A stretch of 64,000 bases of DNA from Planctomycetota bacterium (GTDB lineage Bacteria > Planctomycetota > JAJSAM01 > JAJVHW01): NCBI GenBank assembly GCA_021776825.1, contig JAJFFG010000106.1, positions 1 through 64,000 on the forward strand. Reading direction: 5' to 3'. Shown one piece after another: positions 15,816 through 24,676 of the stretch. The position numbers and the translations under genes were made by a program. The notes under the pieces are model-generated. The model saw nothing but the letters and a program-made list of their open reading frames with translations. It searched no databases and had not been told where the DNA came from. Numbering within the stretch: the stretch's first letter is position 1; every line of letters starts with the position of its first letter.

Positions 15816-18326
15816 TCAATTGCCGTCCGCGTCGAGGCCCGGGATGCCGGCGCCAAAGCCGTCGTCTTCGTCGCTCGAGGCGGGATCCGTTCGGGATGAG
15901 GGGTCACCGGCCGTGACGTCGTCGTCGCTCCGCTCGCGTTCGCTCCGCTCGTCGTCGCTTCGCTTGTCGGCGCCCCGCCCATCGGCGCTCGGCTCGTCGG
16001 AGGGTCGCGCGTCGGACCGCGTTGTGTCCGAGGGCGGCGCCGCGCGGACGGCAGAGGGGCCCCACGTCGGCTCCGAAGGCTCTGTCTTCTCCGCCCGGTC
16101 CGCCCCGTCCGCCTCGACGAGATCTTCGAGCGAATCGCGTCCCGACGCCGCGTCCTCTTCGCCACCCAGCTCGAGCTGACGACGGGCATCGACCTCGTCG
16201 CGGTTGACCCGATCCATCACGCGATTGATGCGGGCGCGCACGTCCTTCTCGTCCGCCGGCAGCGCCTTCCGGATCTGTCGGCAGAGTTGGATCATCAGGC
16301 GGAACGATCGGACGACGTCGCCCTCACCGACCGACGTGATCTCCTCCATGTCCGTCAGCGGCCGACCGTCGAGCCAGCGGTAGAGGACCGACGTGAGACC
16401 GAAGTCCGGCAGCGGCGTCATCTCGCCGATGCTCTCTTCCCACTCGGCGGTGCGGAACGGCGTCAGCAGCCGCAGCGTCTCGGTCACGAGCGTGCCGATG
16501 CGCTTGTCGCGGACCGGCTCGCTGCCGTGTTCCCGCCGCGGCTCGTAGACGGTGGCCAAGAGCAGCGCGGCGAGGTGGATCTCGTCCAGGTCCGCGAGAA
16601 GACCGGCCTCGCGCCACTCGGCAGCCTGGATCTCGTAGCCATTGACACGGGCGGCGAACTGTCCGCGGTCGGTGACCTGGCCGTCCTCGACGTAGCCCGC
16701 GCGCTTCAGGATGCGGAGCCGCGCCGCGAGCAGGCGCTCTTCCATGCTCGTGCGATCGCGTTTGTTCTCGCTGACGTGCTGGAGCCGCTGGAACCGTGCG
16801 AAGCTCCGCTGATACGTCTCGAGCACGCGCTCGCCCATGTGGCGGTACTGCGAGAGCAGCGTTCCGTAGTCGGGATTCCAGCGCGAGACAACTGGCTCCG
16901 GCTTCCCGGAGAGCACGCGCTGTACGCCGTGGGGCTTGTCCATGCGCGGGTCGACCATCGAGATCACGAGACCGTGATCGTCCATGCCCTGCCGGCCCGC
17001 GCGCCCGGCCATCTGGCCGTAGTCGCGACAGCGCATGTAGTCCATCTTCTCGCCGTTGAACTTGCGCAGCATCGCGAACGCGACGGCGCGCGCCGGCATG
17101 TTGATGCCGAGCGCAAACGTCTCGGTGGCGAACAGAACGCGGACCAGACCCGACGTGAACAGTCGCTCCACGATCTCCTTGTGCACCGGCAGCATGCCCG
17201 CGTGGTGGTAGCCGACCCCGGCGGCGGCGAGCGCGCGCAGTCGCGCGATTGCCGGCGTGCGGGGGCAGTCGAAGCGGTCGGTCAGCCCATCGAAGATCGA
17301 CAGCACGCGGCTGCTCTCGTCGTCCGTCAACAGACGTCGGCGCTGGTTCTCGACGGCGAGACGCTCGCACTCCTTGCGGCTGAACGCGAAGCAGAGTGCC
17401 GGCAAGAGTTTCTCGCGCTCGAGCCAGTCGATCATGCGCGAGGGCGAGCGCTCGCGACGCATATCGCGTCGCTCGTGGAACGGGCGCCGCAGCACACCGA
17501 GCGCGTCCTTCAGGCGCACAGGGCCTAGGTCGGGCACCCAGGTCAGATGATCCAGCGGCACGGGCCGTTGGATCATCTCGACGACCGTGACGTCCTCGCC
17601 GCGCACCGACTCCATCCACGCCGCGAGCTCGCGCACGTTCGGAACCGTCGCGGAGAGTCCCACGATGCGCATCTCCGGGGGAGCATGGATGATGCTCTCC
17701 TCCCACACCGTGCCGCGATCCGGGTCGTCCAGGTAGTGCACCTCGTCGTGGATGACGAAGCGGAACTCGCTCAGCCGTTCGGGCTCGTCGAACAGCGTGT
17801 TCCGGAACACCTCGGTCGTCATGATCAGGAGGTCGGCGTCGGGATGGATCGTGACGTCGCCGGTCATGATCCCGACCTGGTCACCGTGCAACGCCCGGTA
17901 GTCGCGGTACTTCTGGTTCGACAGTGCCTTGATCGGCGCGGTGTAGACCACACGCCAGCCCCGCTTGAACGCCGTCTCGACCGCGTAGTCCGCTACGAGC
18001 GTCTTGCCGGCGCCGGTCGGTGCGGAGACAAGGACGCTGTGCCCGGCCTCGATGGCGTCGATGGCGGCGACCTGGAACGGATAGAGGTTGAGCCCCTGGA
18101 ACGTGCGATCGGTCGGGATCAGCTCTGACGGTCGCGGCTCTGGTGGGGGGGGGCGATACGCCTCTGGCTCATGTCGTGGAGCCGGCTGCTCCGCATCGCC
18201 CTGACGACCCTGTCCGCGCCGGGGGCGACTCCCGCCGTGGCGCGGTTGCCCACGTCGTGGACCGCCGCCGCCCTTTCGGGGGCCGCGTCCTCCGCCTCGT
18301 TGTCCGCCGCTTGCACCTCTCGGCAT
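15816..18326 (-). CDS. Ski2/Mtr4-like DEVH-box RNA helicase
   Basis: The basic, Gly/Arg-rich N-terminus is followed by a superfamily 2 helicase core: PFQVAAIDAIEAGHSVL, Walker A SAPTGAGKTLVADYAVE, Walker B DEVHYLDD, motif III LSATVPN, motif V ETFALGINMPARAV and motif VI QMAGRAGRQGMDD. About 250 residues of DSHCT-like helical domain follow, then a very acidic Ser/Asp/Arg-rich tail of about 120 residues. Such helicases unwind structured RNA and in some bacteria work with exonucleases. Ribosome sites are weak; ATG 18326 is chosen, with TTG 18368 also possible. The repeat-rich tail (RSDDERSERERSDDD) looks disordered. Confidence 0.88.
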   Translation of the reverse strand: MPRGASGGQRGGGRGPRKGGGGPRRGQPRHGGSRPRRGQGRQGDAEQPAPRHEPEAYRPPPPEPRPSELIPTDRTFQGLNLYPFQVAAIDAIEAGHSVLVSAPTGAGKTLVADYAVETAFKRGWRVVYTAPIKALSNQKYRDYRALHGDQVGIMTGDVTIHPDADLLIMTTEVFRNTLFDEPERLSEFRFVIHDEVHYLDDPDRGTVWEESIIHAPPEMRIVGLSATVPNVRELAAWMESVRGEDVTVVEMIQRPVPLDHLTWVPDLGPVRLKDALGVLRRPFHERRDMRRERSPSRMIDWLEREKLLPALCFAFSRKECERLAVENQRRRLLTDDESSRVLSIFDGLTDRFDCPRTPAIARLRALAAAGVGYHHAGMLPVHKEIVERLFTSGLVRVLFATETFALGINMPARAVAFAMLRKFNGEKMDYMRCRDYGQMAGRAGRQGMDDHGLVISMVDPRMDKPHGVQRVLSGKPEPVVSRWNPDYGTLLSQYRHMGERVLETYQRSFARFQRLQHVSENKRDRTSMEERLLAARLRILKRAGYVEDGQVTDRGQFAARVNGYEIQAAEWREAGLLADLDEIHLAALLLATVYEPRREHGSEPVRDKRIGTLVTETLRLLTPFRTAEWEESIGEMTPLPDFGLTSVLYRWLDGRPLTDMEEITSVGEGDVVRSFRLMIQLCRQIRKALPADEKDVRARINRVMDRVNRDEVDARRQLELGGEEDAASGRDSLEDLVEADGADRAEKTEPSEPTWGPSAVRAAPPSDTTRSDARPSDEPSADGRGADKRSDDERSERERSDDDVTAGDPSSRTDPASSDEDDGFGAGIPGLDADGN

Positions 18327-18392
18327 GAGCGGATGATGCCGCTCCGGTGTCTGGCGTCCGCGGAACAACGGGGGCCGCGCGTGAGCGGCGCA

Positions 18393-20303
18393 CTACTCGG
18401 CGGCGCTGATCTCGATGGCGGTCACGAAGCCGGCTGGGTCGACCAGCAGCGCAATGCGCAGGCCTTCGACCGTGTCGGAGAGCAGCTCGCGCGGCTCGGC
18501 GATGCCCGTCCCGGCGTCGTGGGGCGTCACCGACGTGTCGAAGCGGATGTCCAGGTCGGACCCGGCGCGGGAGGCCGGGGCGCCGACGCGCGTGCCGAAG
18601 ACCTCGCCATCGAACGGCGCGGTCACGAACACGTGTGTCACCACGACGCCGTCCGTCACGGCCGAGACCCCGGAGCTCGCGTCGAGCGCGCGACCTTCGG
18701 CGGCCGGCGAGCCCGGCAGGATCTTCAGCCCGCCGACCGCGTCCGCCATCGGCACCTTCGCGCTCCATCGGTCGATGGCGCGCTCGGCGTGCTCGGAGAT
18801 GACCTCGAGCTTCTCCAGCCCCGCGAACGGCACGACGATGGCTCCGCTGGGCGTCTCGATCGAGACCGCGTGTGCGGTCAACGAGAGGACGCGCCCAAGC
18901 GTTGTCCGCTCGACGAGAGCGTCGGGCAGGTCCTCGGCGAAGTCGACGCGCACCACGAACCCGGGGCGCAGCTGCGCGGCTAGGTCCCTGTGGCGCATGG
19001 GAACTCGCCGCACCTCAGCGAGGGGCGCCAGGCGCGGGGTCGCTTCGTCGGGCTCGCCGTCACCGTCGACGTCCAGCGCGAGCTCGTGGGGCTCGGTCTT
19101 GACGTAGCGGCCGAGGATCTCGCGGCCGTCCGGCCAGAACGTGACCGAGAGCGGCTCGCCCTCGGACAGGTCGAGCAGCGCGAGCTGCGCGGCCGTGTCG
19201 TGCACGAGACCGTCGATCTGGCAGATCGAGCGGACCGGGACGAACGAGCTCTCGGCCTTCAACTCGTCGTCGAACCCGTCGAGGCGCACGTGTCCGTTCA
19301 CGATGGACTCGAGGCGCCCGGAGGTGACCTCGCCGGCTTCGTTCACCACGCGAAGCCAGTCGCCCGCGTTGATGCCCTCGAGCATGCTCACGCGCTTGTC
19401 CGGCTGGGTGACCTCGATGTGTCGCTTGACCTTGGCGAGGTTCAGGACGAGGCGCGTGCCCTCGTCGCCGACCGGGATGCGGAGGCGGGCGGTGGCCACC
19501 CCGGCGATCTCCATCGCTGCGAACGATCGACGTCCGATCTCGATGGCGCCCGAGGCCTTCTCGAACTGCTGCGGCGGCTCGAACACGATCACGTTCGTGC
19601 CGCGTGGCACGCGCACCAGATCACGACCGCCGATCGTCGCGGTCGTCGCGGTCTCTGCCGGCTCGACCGCGCGGCTCATCGCGGTCGAGGTGGTGGCGTC
19701 TCCAGGGGCGGTCCGCCGCACGATGCGGCGATCTCGACGTCGGCGCAGTCGCTCCGCAGCGTCGAGGGCCTGCGCGCGCTCCTCGGCGACACGACGTGGC
19801 GCGGCGCCGAGGCCCGTGGGTGCGGCGTCGTCGCCGGTTGGCTCGCCAACCGACGGGCGAGCGGACTCCGGCAGCGGCGTCGGCATCGGTGCGGCAACGG
19901 GCTCCGGGATGGGGGTCTCCCCTCCCGACGCGTCCGGTTGCTGTGCGGGGGGATCTGGCGGGCGCTGGGTCGGCGGCTGCGTCGTCGGTTCGCCCGACGT
20001 CCCCGAGCCGGCCTCGTGTGCCGCGCTTTCGCGCGCCAGCGTGCCGTCTTCGAGGATGCGGGCGATCTGCGTGCGCTCGATGCGCAGGCGTCCCAACGAC
20101 GTCTCGACGATGACGAACTGCTTGTCCTGGTCGACGATCTTGCCGCGCCGGACCTTACCGCTGTGGAGCACGACCTCCTCGGCGTGGGCCGCGCCGGCGA
20201 GGACCAAGACCGTCGCGACGGACGAGACGAGTCCGGTGACCAGGGGGGAGAACCCCCTGCGAGGCGGTATGCGGGGCAGACGGACGGGTCGTGCGTGGTG
20301 CAT
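18393..20303 (-). CDS. Large exported protein with SH3-like beta units
   Basis: A signal peptide (LVTGLVSSVATVLVLAGAAHA) is followed by EEVVLHSGKVRRGKIVDQDK and VETSLGRLRIERTQIARI. This small beta unit recurs later (NAGDWLRVVNEAGEVTSGRLE; RPGFVVRVDFAEDLPDALVE; SIETPSGAIVVPFAGLEKL). A long Pro/Thr-rich disordered stretch separates the first unit from the rest. The C-terminus looks like an NPCBM-type beta-sandwich (DGVVVTHVFVTAPFDGEVFG), which often binds glycans. It lies just downstream of no partner and upstream of the helicase on the same strand. Role probably structural or glycan-binding at the envelope; uncertain. Confidence 0.65.
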   Translation of the reverse strand: MHHARPVRLPRIPPRRGFSPLVTGLVSSVATVLVLAGAAHAEEVVLHSGKVRRGKIVDQDKQFVIVETSLGRLRIERTQIARILEDGTLARESAAHEAGSGTSGEPTTQPPTQRPPDPPAQQPDASGGETPIPEPVAAPMPTPLPESARPSVGEPTGDDAAPTGLGAAPRRVAEERAQALDAAERLRRRRDRRIVRRTAPGDATTSTAMSRAVEPAETATTATIGGRDLVRVPRGTNVIVFEPPQQFEKASGAIEIGRRSFAAMEIAGVATARLRIPVGDEGTRLVLNLAKVKRHIEVTQPDKRVSMLEGINAGDWLRVVNEAGEVTSGRLESIVNGHVRLDGFDDELKAESSFVPVRSICQIDGLVHDTAAQLALLDLSEGEPLSVTFWPDGREILGRYVKTEPHELALDVDGDGEPDEATPRLAPLAEVRRVPMRHRDLAAQLRPGFVVRVDFAEDLPDALVERTTLGRVLSLTAHAVSIETPSGAIVVPFAGLEKLEVISEHAERAIDRWSAKVPMADAVGGLKILPGSPAAEGRALDASSGVSAVTDGVVVTHVFVTAPFDGEVFGTRVGAPASRAGSDLDIRFDTSVTPHDAGTGIAEPRELLSDTVEGLRIALLVDPAGFVTAIEISAAE

Positions 20304-20523
20304 GCGTTGGGGGCTCCCGGGAGCGACCATCCCCTCATCGGCAGGCTCGCGTCGCGGTCTTGACCGCCGATCGGACGAAGCGACGACGTTCCGCCGGGCA
20401 CGTGCACGCCGCCGCAACGCATCGGCCTCGTGAACCCTCTGCGCTAGAATGCCGCTCCCCGCATCGCGACCGGTCGTCGAGGGCCAGTTGTCGAGGGCCC
20501 GTTGTCCGAGAGCCTGCACGACC

Positions 20524-20862
20524 ATGAGACCGAACTATCACTACCGAGGCGCCCTGCTCGTCGGCGCGCTCGCGCTCTCGCTGCTCGCTGGATGCCGTGC
20601 CATCCAGGAGACGTACGCGGGTGCCGTCCTGCGCGGCGACACGATCAGTTACGACGCCTATCTCACGCAGGACGTCCGCGCCTCACCGCGTCCGACTGCG
20701 GCACAGGTCATCGACGCTCTGGGCACGCCCGCGACCGTGTTCGACCGCGATGGGCTCCGCCGTCGCCTCGACTATCACGCGTTCTCATTGACGGGCGAAC
20801 TCAAGCGAGCGGAGTTTCACTTCGATAAGGACGAGCGGCTCATCAAGAAACAGCTCTGGTAG
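20524..20862 (+). CDS. Small lipoprotein, BamE/SmpA-like fold suspected
   Basis: A lipoprotein signal (LLVGALALSLLAGC) precedes about 85 residues with the pattern TAAQVIDALGTPATV, LRRRLDYHAFSL, LKRAEFHFDKDERLIKKQLW. A helix with GxP, then strands ending in a hydrophobic FDxD turn, is the pattern of BamE/SmpA-type small lipoproteins, but length and sequence are too divergent to name it. ATG 20524 is used. It diverges from the SH3-like exported protein gene. Confidence 0.7.
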   Translation: MRPNYHYRGALLVGALALSLLAGCRAIQETYAGAVLRGDTISYDAYLTQDVRASPRPTAAQVIDALGTPATVFDRDGLRRRLDYHAFSLTGELKRAEFHFDKDERLIKKQLW

Positions 20863-20933
20863 CTCCAGCGGCGGGACGGACGCGTCCTCGCGTGCGGGGG
20901 CGGGCTCGACTCGCGGCCGTGACGGGAGCCCAC

Positions 20934-22454
20934 GTGTCCTCGCGCATCCTGACTCTCTCCGCGATCGGCGCCGTTGCGTCCATCGCCGCCGCGACCGTCC
21001 TGCCGATGTCGCAGGGCGACGGCCAGACACCCGACGGCGCCGAGCCCACGCCCGTCGTCGGGAGTCTCGACCCCGACGGCGCGCCGGCTCTGGTGGGGTC
21101 CGATGGCCGCCCTGCGCGCGCCGACCGTCCGGCCCCATCGACCGGGCCCGTCCTGGCGACACCCGAAGCGCGACGCGCTGCGGTCGACGCCGGCGTTGAT
21201 CTGCGGAGCGTTCGCGCGTCGGGCGACGGCGGCTGGATCACCGAGGGCGATGTCGCCGCGTTCATCGCAGCGCAGCCGCGGCTCCCGGTGCGACCGCGCG
21301 GCGGTGTGGCGCCGGTCGTCGCGGCGCCCCCGCGGAACGCGCAGGACCCGCGCCCGACCGTGAAGCCCGAGCCCGCCTCCCAGGACCCCTGGATGCTCGG
21401 TGACCTCCACGTGCATGTCTCGCCGCCGGACGAGCCGGGCCACTCCACGCTCACCGTTGCGAAGGCGATCCAGTCCGCCCGACGCGGCGGGCTCGACTTC
21501 GTGATCCTGACGCCGCACCAGGCCGATCGCTCGTTCCCCGCCAGTCCGCTCACCGGCGGGAACCCCATGAACGGCCAGGAGCTCGTCGAGCGGCTGGCGG
21601 AACAGCATCTGGGCGGCGCCTCGCCGGACGGCTCGGCCCGCGATCTCGTCGTGGTCGCGGGCTGGGAGTACACGCGGGAAGCGCCCGGTCATCTCGGCGT
21701 CTCGTTTGTGGACCTCGCGTCGATCTCGTCGGCCTACGGCGACATGAAGACCGAGAAGGCCCTCGCCGCCGGCGCCTTCGTGGTCATCAACCACCCGTTC
21801 TTCCGGCCGGTGAAGTCCGACCTCGCGATCATGCGTCTCGTCAGCGGCGACCGGCGCTGGAAGCCCTTCTCCGGCGTTGGCGAAGACGCCGGACTCTGGA
21901 ACGCCATCGAGGTCTGGCACGACCGCTCGGTATGGATCGAGAAACTCCACGCCAAGAGCGGTGAGCGCTTCCCCGACACGCAGATGGTCCAGCAGGCGCT
22001 CGCGTCGTGGGACGTCGCGACGCTCACCGAGCAGCGCCGCATCACGGCTGTCGGCGGCTCCGACGCGCACGGTCGGCTGCCCTACACGGTCGCGCCCATG
22101 CCCGTCGTGTCGGTGCGCGTCGAGACCCGCGACAAGGAGGGCCTGCGCCGCGCCCTCATCGGTGCGCGCGTGACGTTCGGGCGTGGCGGCGGCATCGCCG
22201 CGCGCGACTTCGCCGCGACCAGCGACGTGGCCGGCGAAGAGGCCGGCATCGGCGACTCGATCCGCGCCAAGTCCGAGGTCCGCCTCCGCTGGAAGGGCTC
22301 GGCCGTCCTCATCGAGAACGGGATGCGCGTCGGCACGTTCGAGAACGGCGTCACACGCGAGCTCGACACGCCCGGCGGCTTCGCCTTCTGGCGCATCGAG
22401 AAGTCCGGCGACGCGTACTCGAACATGATCTACGCCAACCTTCCTCCCCGGTAG
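20934..22454 (+). CDS. CehA/McbA-type PHP metallohydrolase, exported
   Basis: After a signal segment and a Pro/Arg-rich linker, the metal-binding PHP fold is clear. It shows GDLHVHVSPPDEPGHST (HxH), FVILTPHQADR, VVVAGWEYTREAPGHLGVSF, FVVINHPFFRPV, NAIEVWHDRSVW and TAVGGSDAHGR. The family cleaves ester or phosphoester bonds with divalent metals. GTG 20934 has GGGAG five bases upstream, better than GTG 20892. The last residues (SNMIYANLPPR) are encoded by bases that recur at 30474-30507, which marks this 3' end as the entry point of the island that follows. Confidence 0.8.
   Translation: MSSRILTLSAIGAVASIAAATVLPMSQGDGQTPDGAEPTPVVGSLDPDGAPALVGSDGRPARADRPAPSTGPVLATPEARRAAVDAGVDLRSVRASGDGGWITEGDVAAFIAAQPRLPVRPRGGVAPVVAAPPRNAQDPRPTVKPEPASQDPWMLGDLHVHVSPPDEPGHSTLTVAKAIQSARRGGLDFVILTPHQADRSFPASPLTGGNPMNGQELVERLAEQHLGGASPDGSARDLVVVAGWEYTREAPGHLGVSFVDLASISSAYGDMKTEKALAAGAFVVINHPFFRPVKSDLAIMRLVSGDRRWKPFSGVGEDAGLWNAIEVWHDRSVWIEKLHAKSGERFPDTQMVQQALASWDVATLTEQRRITAVGGSDAHGRLPYTVAPMPVVSVRVETRDKEGLRRALIGARVTFGRGGGIAARDFAATSDVAGEEAGIGDSIRAKSEVRLRWKGSAVLIENGMRVGTFENGVTRELDTPGGFAFWRIEKSGDAYSNMIYANLPPR
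22422..22441. repeat. Island boundary repeat, left copy (3' end of cehA-like gene)
   Basis: Twenty bases identical to 30474-30493, lying within the last codons of the metallohydrolase gene. After the core both copies continue to an in-frame CGGTAG stop with a few differences (PPR against PVR), so the similarity spans about 34 bases. Confidence 0.7.
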
Positions 22455-23036
22455 GGCGCGCTCCGGGCGAGACGCGTGCGGCCATCGATCCCTCCGTGGC
22501 TGCGCGACGCAAGACCATGCACGGTGACGAGACTCACCGAACTCACTGCCCCCACTCGCGGCGATCTCGCTCGAAGCCCGTCGGGTGTCGTGGCCTCATT
22601 CTCTGCGTCGAACTGCGCCTGCGAGACGGCGTCCCGCCGTCGTCTGGCCTCGCACGGCTGACGGCTGACGGCCGCCGACGCCGCGCCCTGAACTGAACCG
22701 CGTCTGGCGGGACCGGACGGCCGGCTGCGTTCAGTTCTGTAGTGAGTTTCGTTCAGAAAGTAGCCGTCGTCTTCGCGGTCGGCTGCATCTAGGGAAACAG
22801 AGGACCGGTCCGTCCTGGTGAGCGCCTGGCGACCGGTCTGAACGGCGGAGCCGTGGTTGGGATGTTCCTCTCCGCGGCTCCGCACGAGTCCGCTTCGGCC
22901 GCTGACGAGCGGTCGCGAAGGCGAGCATCAGGAGTTGGTGAAGTGGCGCTGCAGCATCTGGCGTACCTCGTTGACGGGGCATGTCCGTGCCTCGATCGCG
23001 GGCACTGATCAACGACGAACACGGCGTGTGCGCGTA
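22455..23036. other. Gene-poor left flank of the island
   Basis: No gene is supported. On the minus strand at about 22930-23000 a short stretch reads TCPVNEVRQMLQRHFTNS followed by a stop, which could be the tail of a lost gene. Frames elsewhere are short and without ribosome sites. Confidence 0.4.
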
Positions 23037-23169
23037 TCGCGGGACCAACGCGACGACGTTGCGAGAGCGATTCGCGCTGACGTTGGACGGGACCCTCGCC
23101 GAAGAAGAGCAGATTGCTACGTGGGTCGTGCAGCCCAAGCGCGTGCTCTGGGCGAAGCCGGGGGAGTAG
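23037..23169 (+). pseudogene. Decayed copy of the TIR gene 3' end
   Basis: Encodes TLRERFALTLDGTLAEEEQIATW and PKRVLWAKPGE. This aligns with the last 40 residues of the gene ending at 24495 (TLRERHALKRDTGLAEDDQ, FKRVLWAKLGE). Similarity continues about 55 bases past the stop in both copies (GCCTGGCA, then CCCGAACACGATCAACGCC). The remainder of the gene is missing, so this is a truncated duplicate. Confidence 0.75.
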
Positions 23170-23257
23170 CGCGTGTCCCCCGCCTGGCAACCCGAACACG
23201 ATCAACGCCATCGCCGTCAACTGACCAGGCTCCGTGGACTAGACGTGAAGGCCGCCC

Positions 23258-24495
23258 TTGGCTGACCCCAGACACCTTGCAATTGCGCTACTCGGTGCTG
23301 AGGCGATCGCCAAGCTACGGCGAGCGCACCCGGCGGTTGAACTTGACCTGACCGGGGCGGACCTGACCCGGGCGGACCTGGCCCAGGCGGACCTGAGCGC
23401 GGTGGACCTGAGCGGTGCGAACCTGCTCCGGGCGAAGTTGTTCCGCGCGAGCCTGATCCGGTCGAGGTTGGTCCGCGCGAACCTGAGTCGGGCAGTGCTG
23501 CTGCGGGCGAGCCTGCTCGAGGCGAACCTGAGCAAGGCGAACCTGAGCAAGGCGAACCTGACCCGGGCGGACCTGACCGAGGCGAAGATGGTTCGCGCGA
23601 ACCTGAGTGGGGCGAACCTGAGTAAGGCGAACCTGCGGGGAGCCAACCTGTACCGGGCGAACCTGACGGCGGCCAAGCTGCATGGGGCGGACCTGTGGAT
23701 GGCGAACCTGTCACAGGCCGACCTTCTCGGTTCCGACCTCGCAGAGACTAGGCTCGGCAGCACCATCCTCGCCGCGGTTCATCTCTCGGAAGTCGATGGT
23801 CTTGATCGGTGCCACCACTCCGGATCGTCGGCGCTCGACAGCTGGACACTCGCACGCGCGCGAGGTCGGCTGCCCCGCGCCTTCCTGGCCGGGTGCGGCC
23901 TCTCCGACTGGGAGATCGAAGCGGCGCGGCTGCAAGATCCCGACCTCTCGCCGTTCGAGCGGCAGGAAGCACTTCAGCGTGTCGGCGTGTGCTACCTCGA
24001 GAACCCCATCCGCCAGTGGCCGGCGTTCCTCTCTCACTCACACACCGATGCGGCCATCGTCACGCGCTCCACCACGCACTACAGGCAGCAGGCATCCGTT
24101 GCTGGCTCGACGCGAAGGAACTCACTCCTGGAGCCCGATTCGCAGAGCACGTGGACCGCGGCATCGAGCTCTCCGAGAAGCTCATCGTCTGTTGCTCGAA
24201 GACGGCGCTCACGACGAGCACCTGGGTGCGCAAGGAGGTGCGGCGTGCGGTCGAGAAGGAGCACCAGTGGGGGATCCGGGACGGAGTGGAAGCCGAGTTC
24301 CTCCTCCCGATCGACCTCGATGGGTTCCTCTGGCAGCAGGACGAGCGCGGCGGTTACGAGTGCAAGGGCGACGTCCCGAACACGCTGCGCGAGCGGCACG
24401 CCCTCAAGCGAGACACCGGCCTCGCCGAGGACGATCAGATCGCCTCGTGGGTCGAGCAGTTCAAGCGCGTGCTCTGGGCGAAGCTGGGGGAGTAG
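23258..24495 (+). pseudogene. Pentapeptide-repeat TIR-domain protein, frameshifted
   Basis: From TTG 23258 about 30 pentapeptide repeats (ANLSK, ADLTR, ANLRG type) run from 23340 to 23790, predicting a right-handed beta-helix. A spacer follows, then the start of a TIR domain, PAFLSHSHTDAAI. The rest of the TIR domain lies in the -1 frame from about 24061: ALHHALQAAGIRCWLDAKEL, FAEHVDRGIELSEKLIVCCS, STWVRKEVRRAVEKEH. Joining the frames gives one normal protein, so one base seems to have been lost near 24055-24067. TIR domains of this type often act as NADases in anti-phage defence. The lesion could be real decay, a programmed shift or an assembly error. Confidence 0.75.
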
Positions 24496-24676
24496 CGTAG
24501 GACGTGTCGCTCGCCTGGCAGCCCGAACACGATCAACGCCATCAGCGTCAAACCCTGACTGCCGTCGCGATCGCCCGTTGATCCGAGCGCGCGGACCGCC
24601 TACTTTCGCTTCGGGCGCTCACCCATGAGACGCGCGGTCGCTCCATCGGAGACGGGCCTCGCGCAGGAGAGACTTC

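Noticed and set aside
16287-17528. Plus-strand frame opposite the helicase
   Set aside because: The minus strand carries all helicase motifs; the antisense frame is a GC-bias shadow.
22789-23220. Minus-strand start reading MALIVFGLPGGGH, resembling a P-loop kinase
   Set aside because: The Lys/Ser of a Walker A is missing, the frame soon becomes low-quality sequence, and the same bases recur downstream of the TIR gene as part of the duplicated 3' flank.
23315-23683. Long minus-strand frame with repeats of RPGQVRLAQV type opposite the pentapeptide gene
   Set aside because: It is the antisense reading of the pentapeptide repeats; its periodicity is explained by the 15-base unit on the plus strand.
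23340-23790. CRISPR-like array suspected from regular short repeats
   Set aside because: The period is 15 bases with no unique spacers, and the repeats code for ANLxx pentapeptides.
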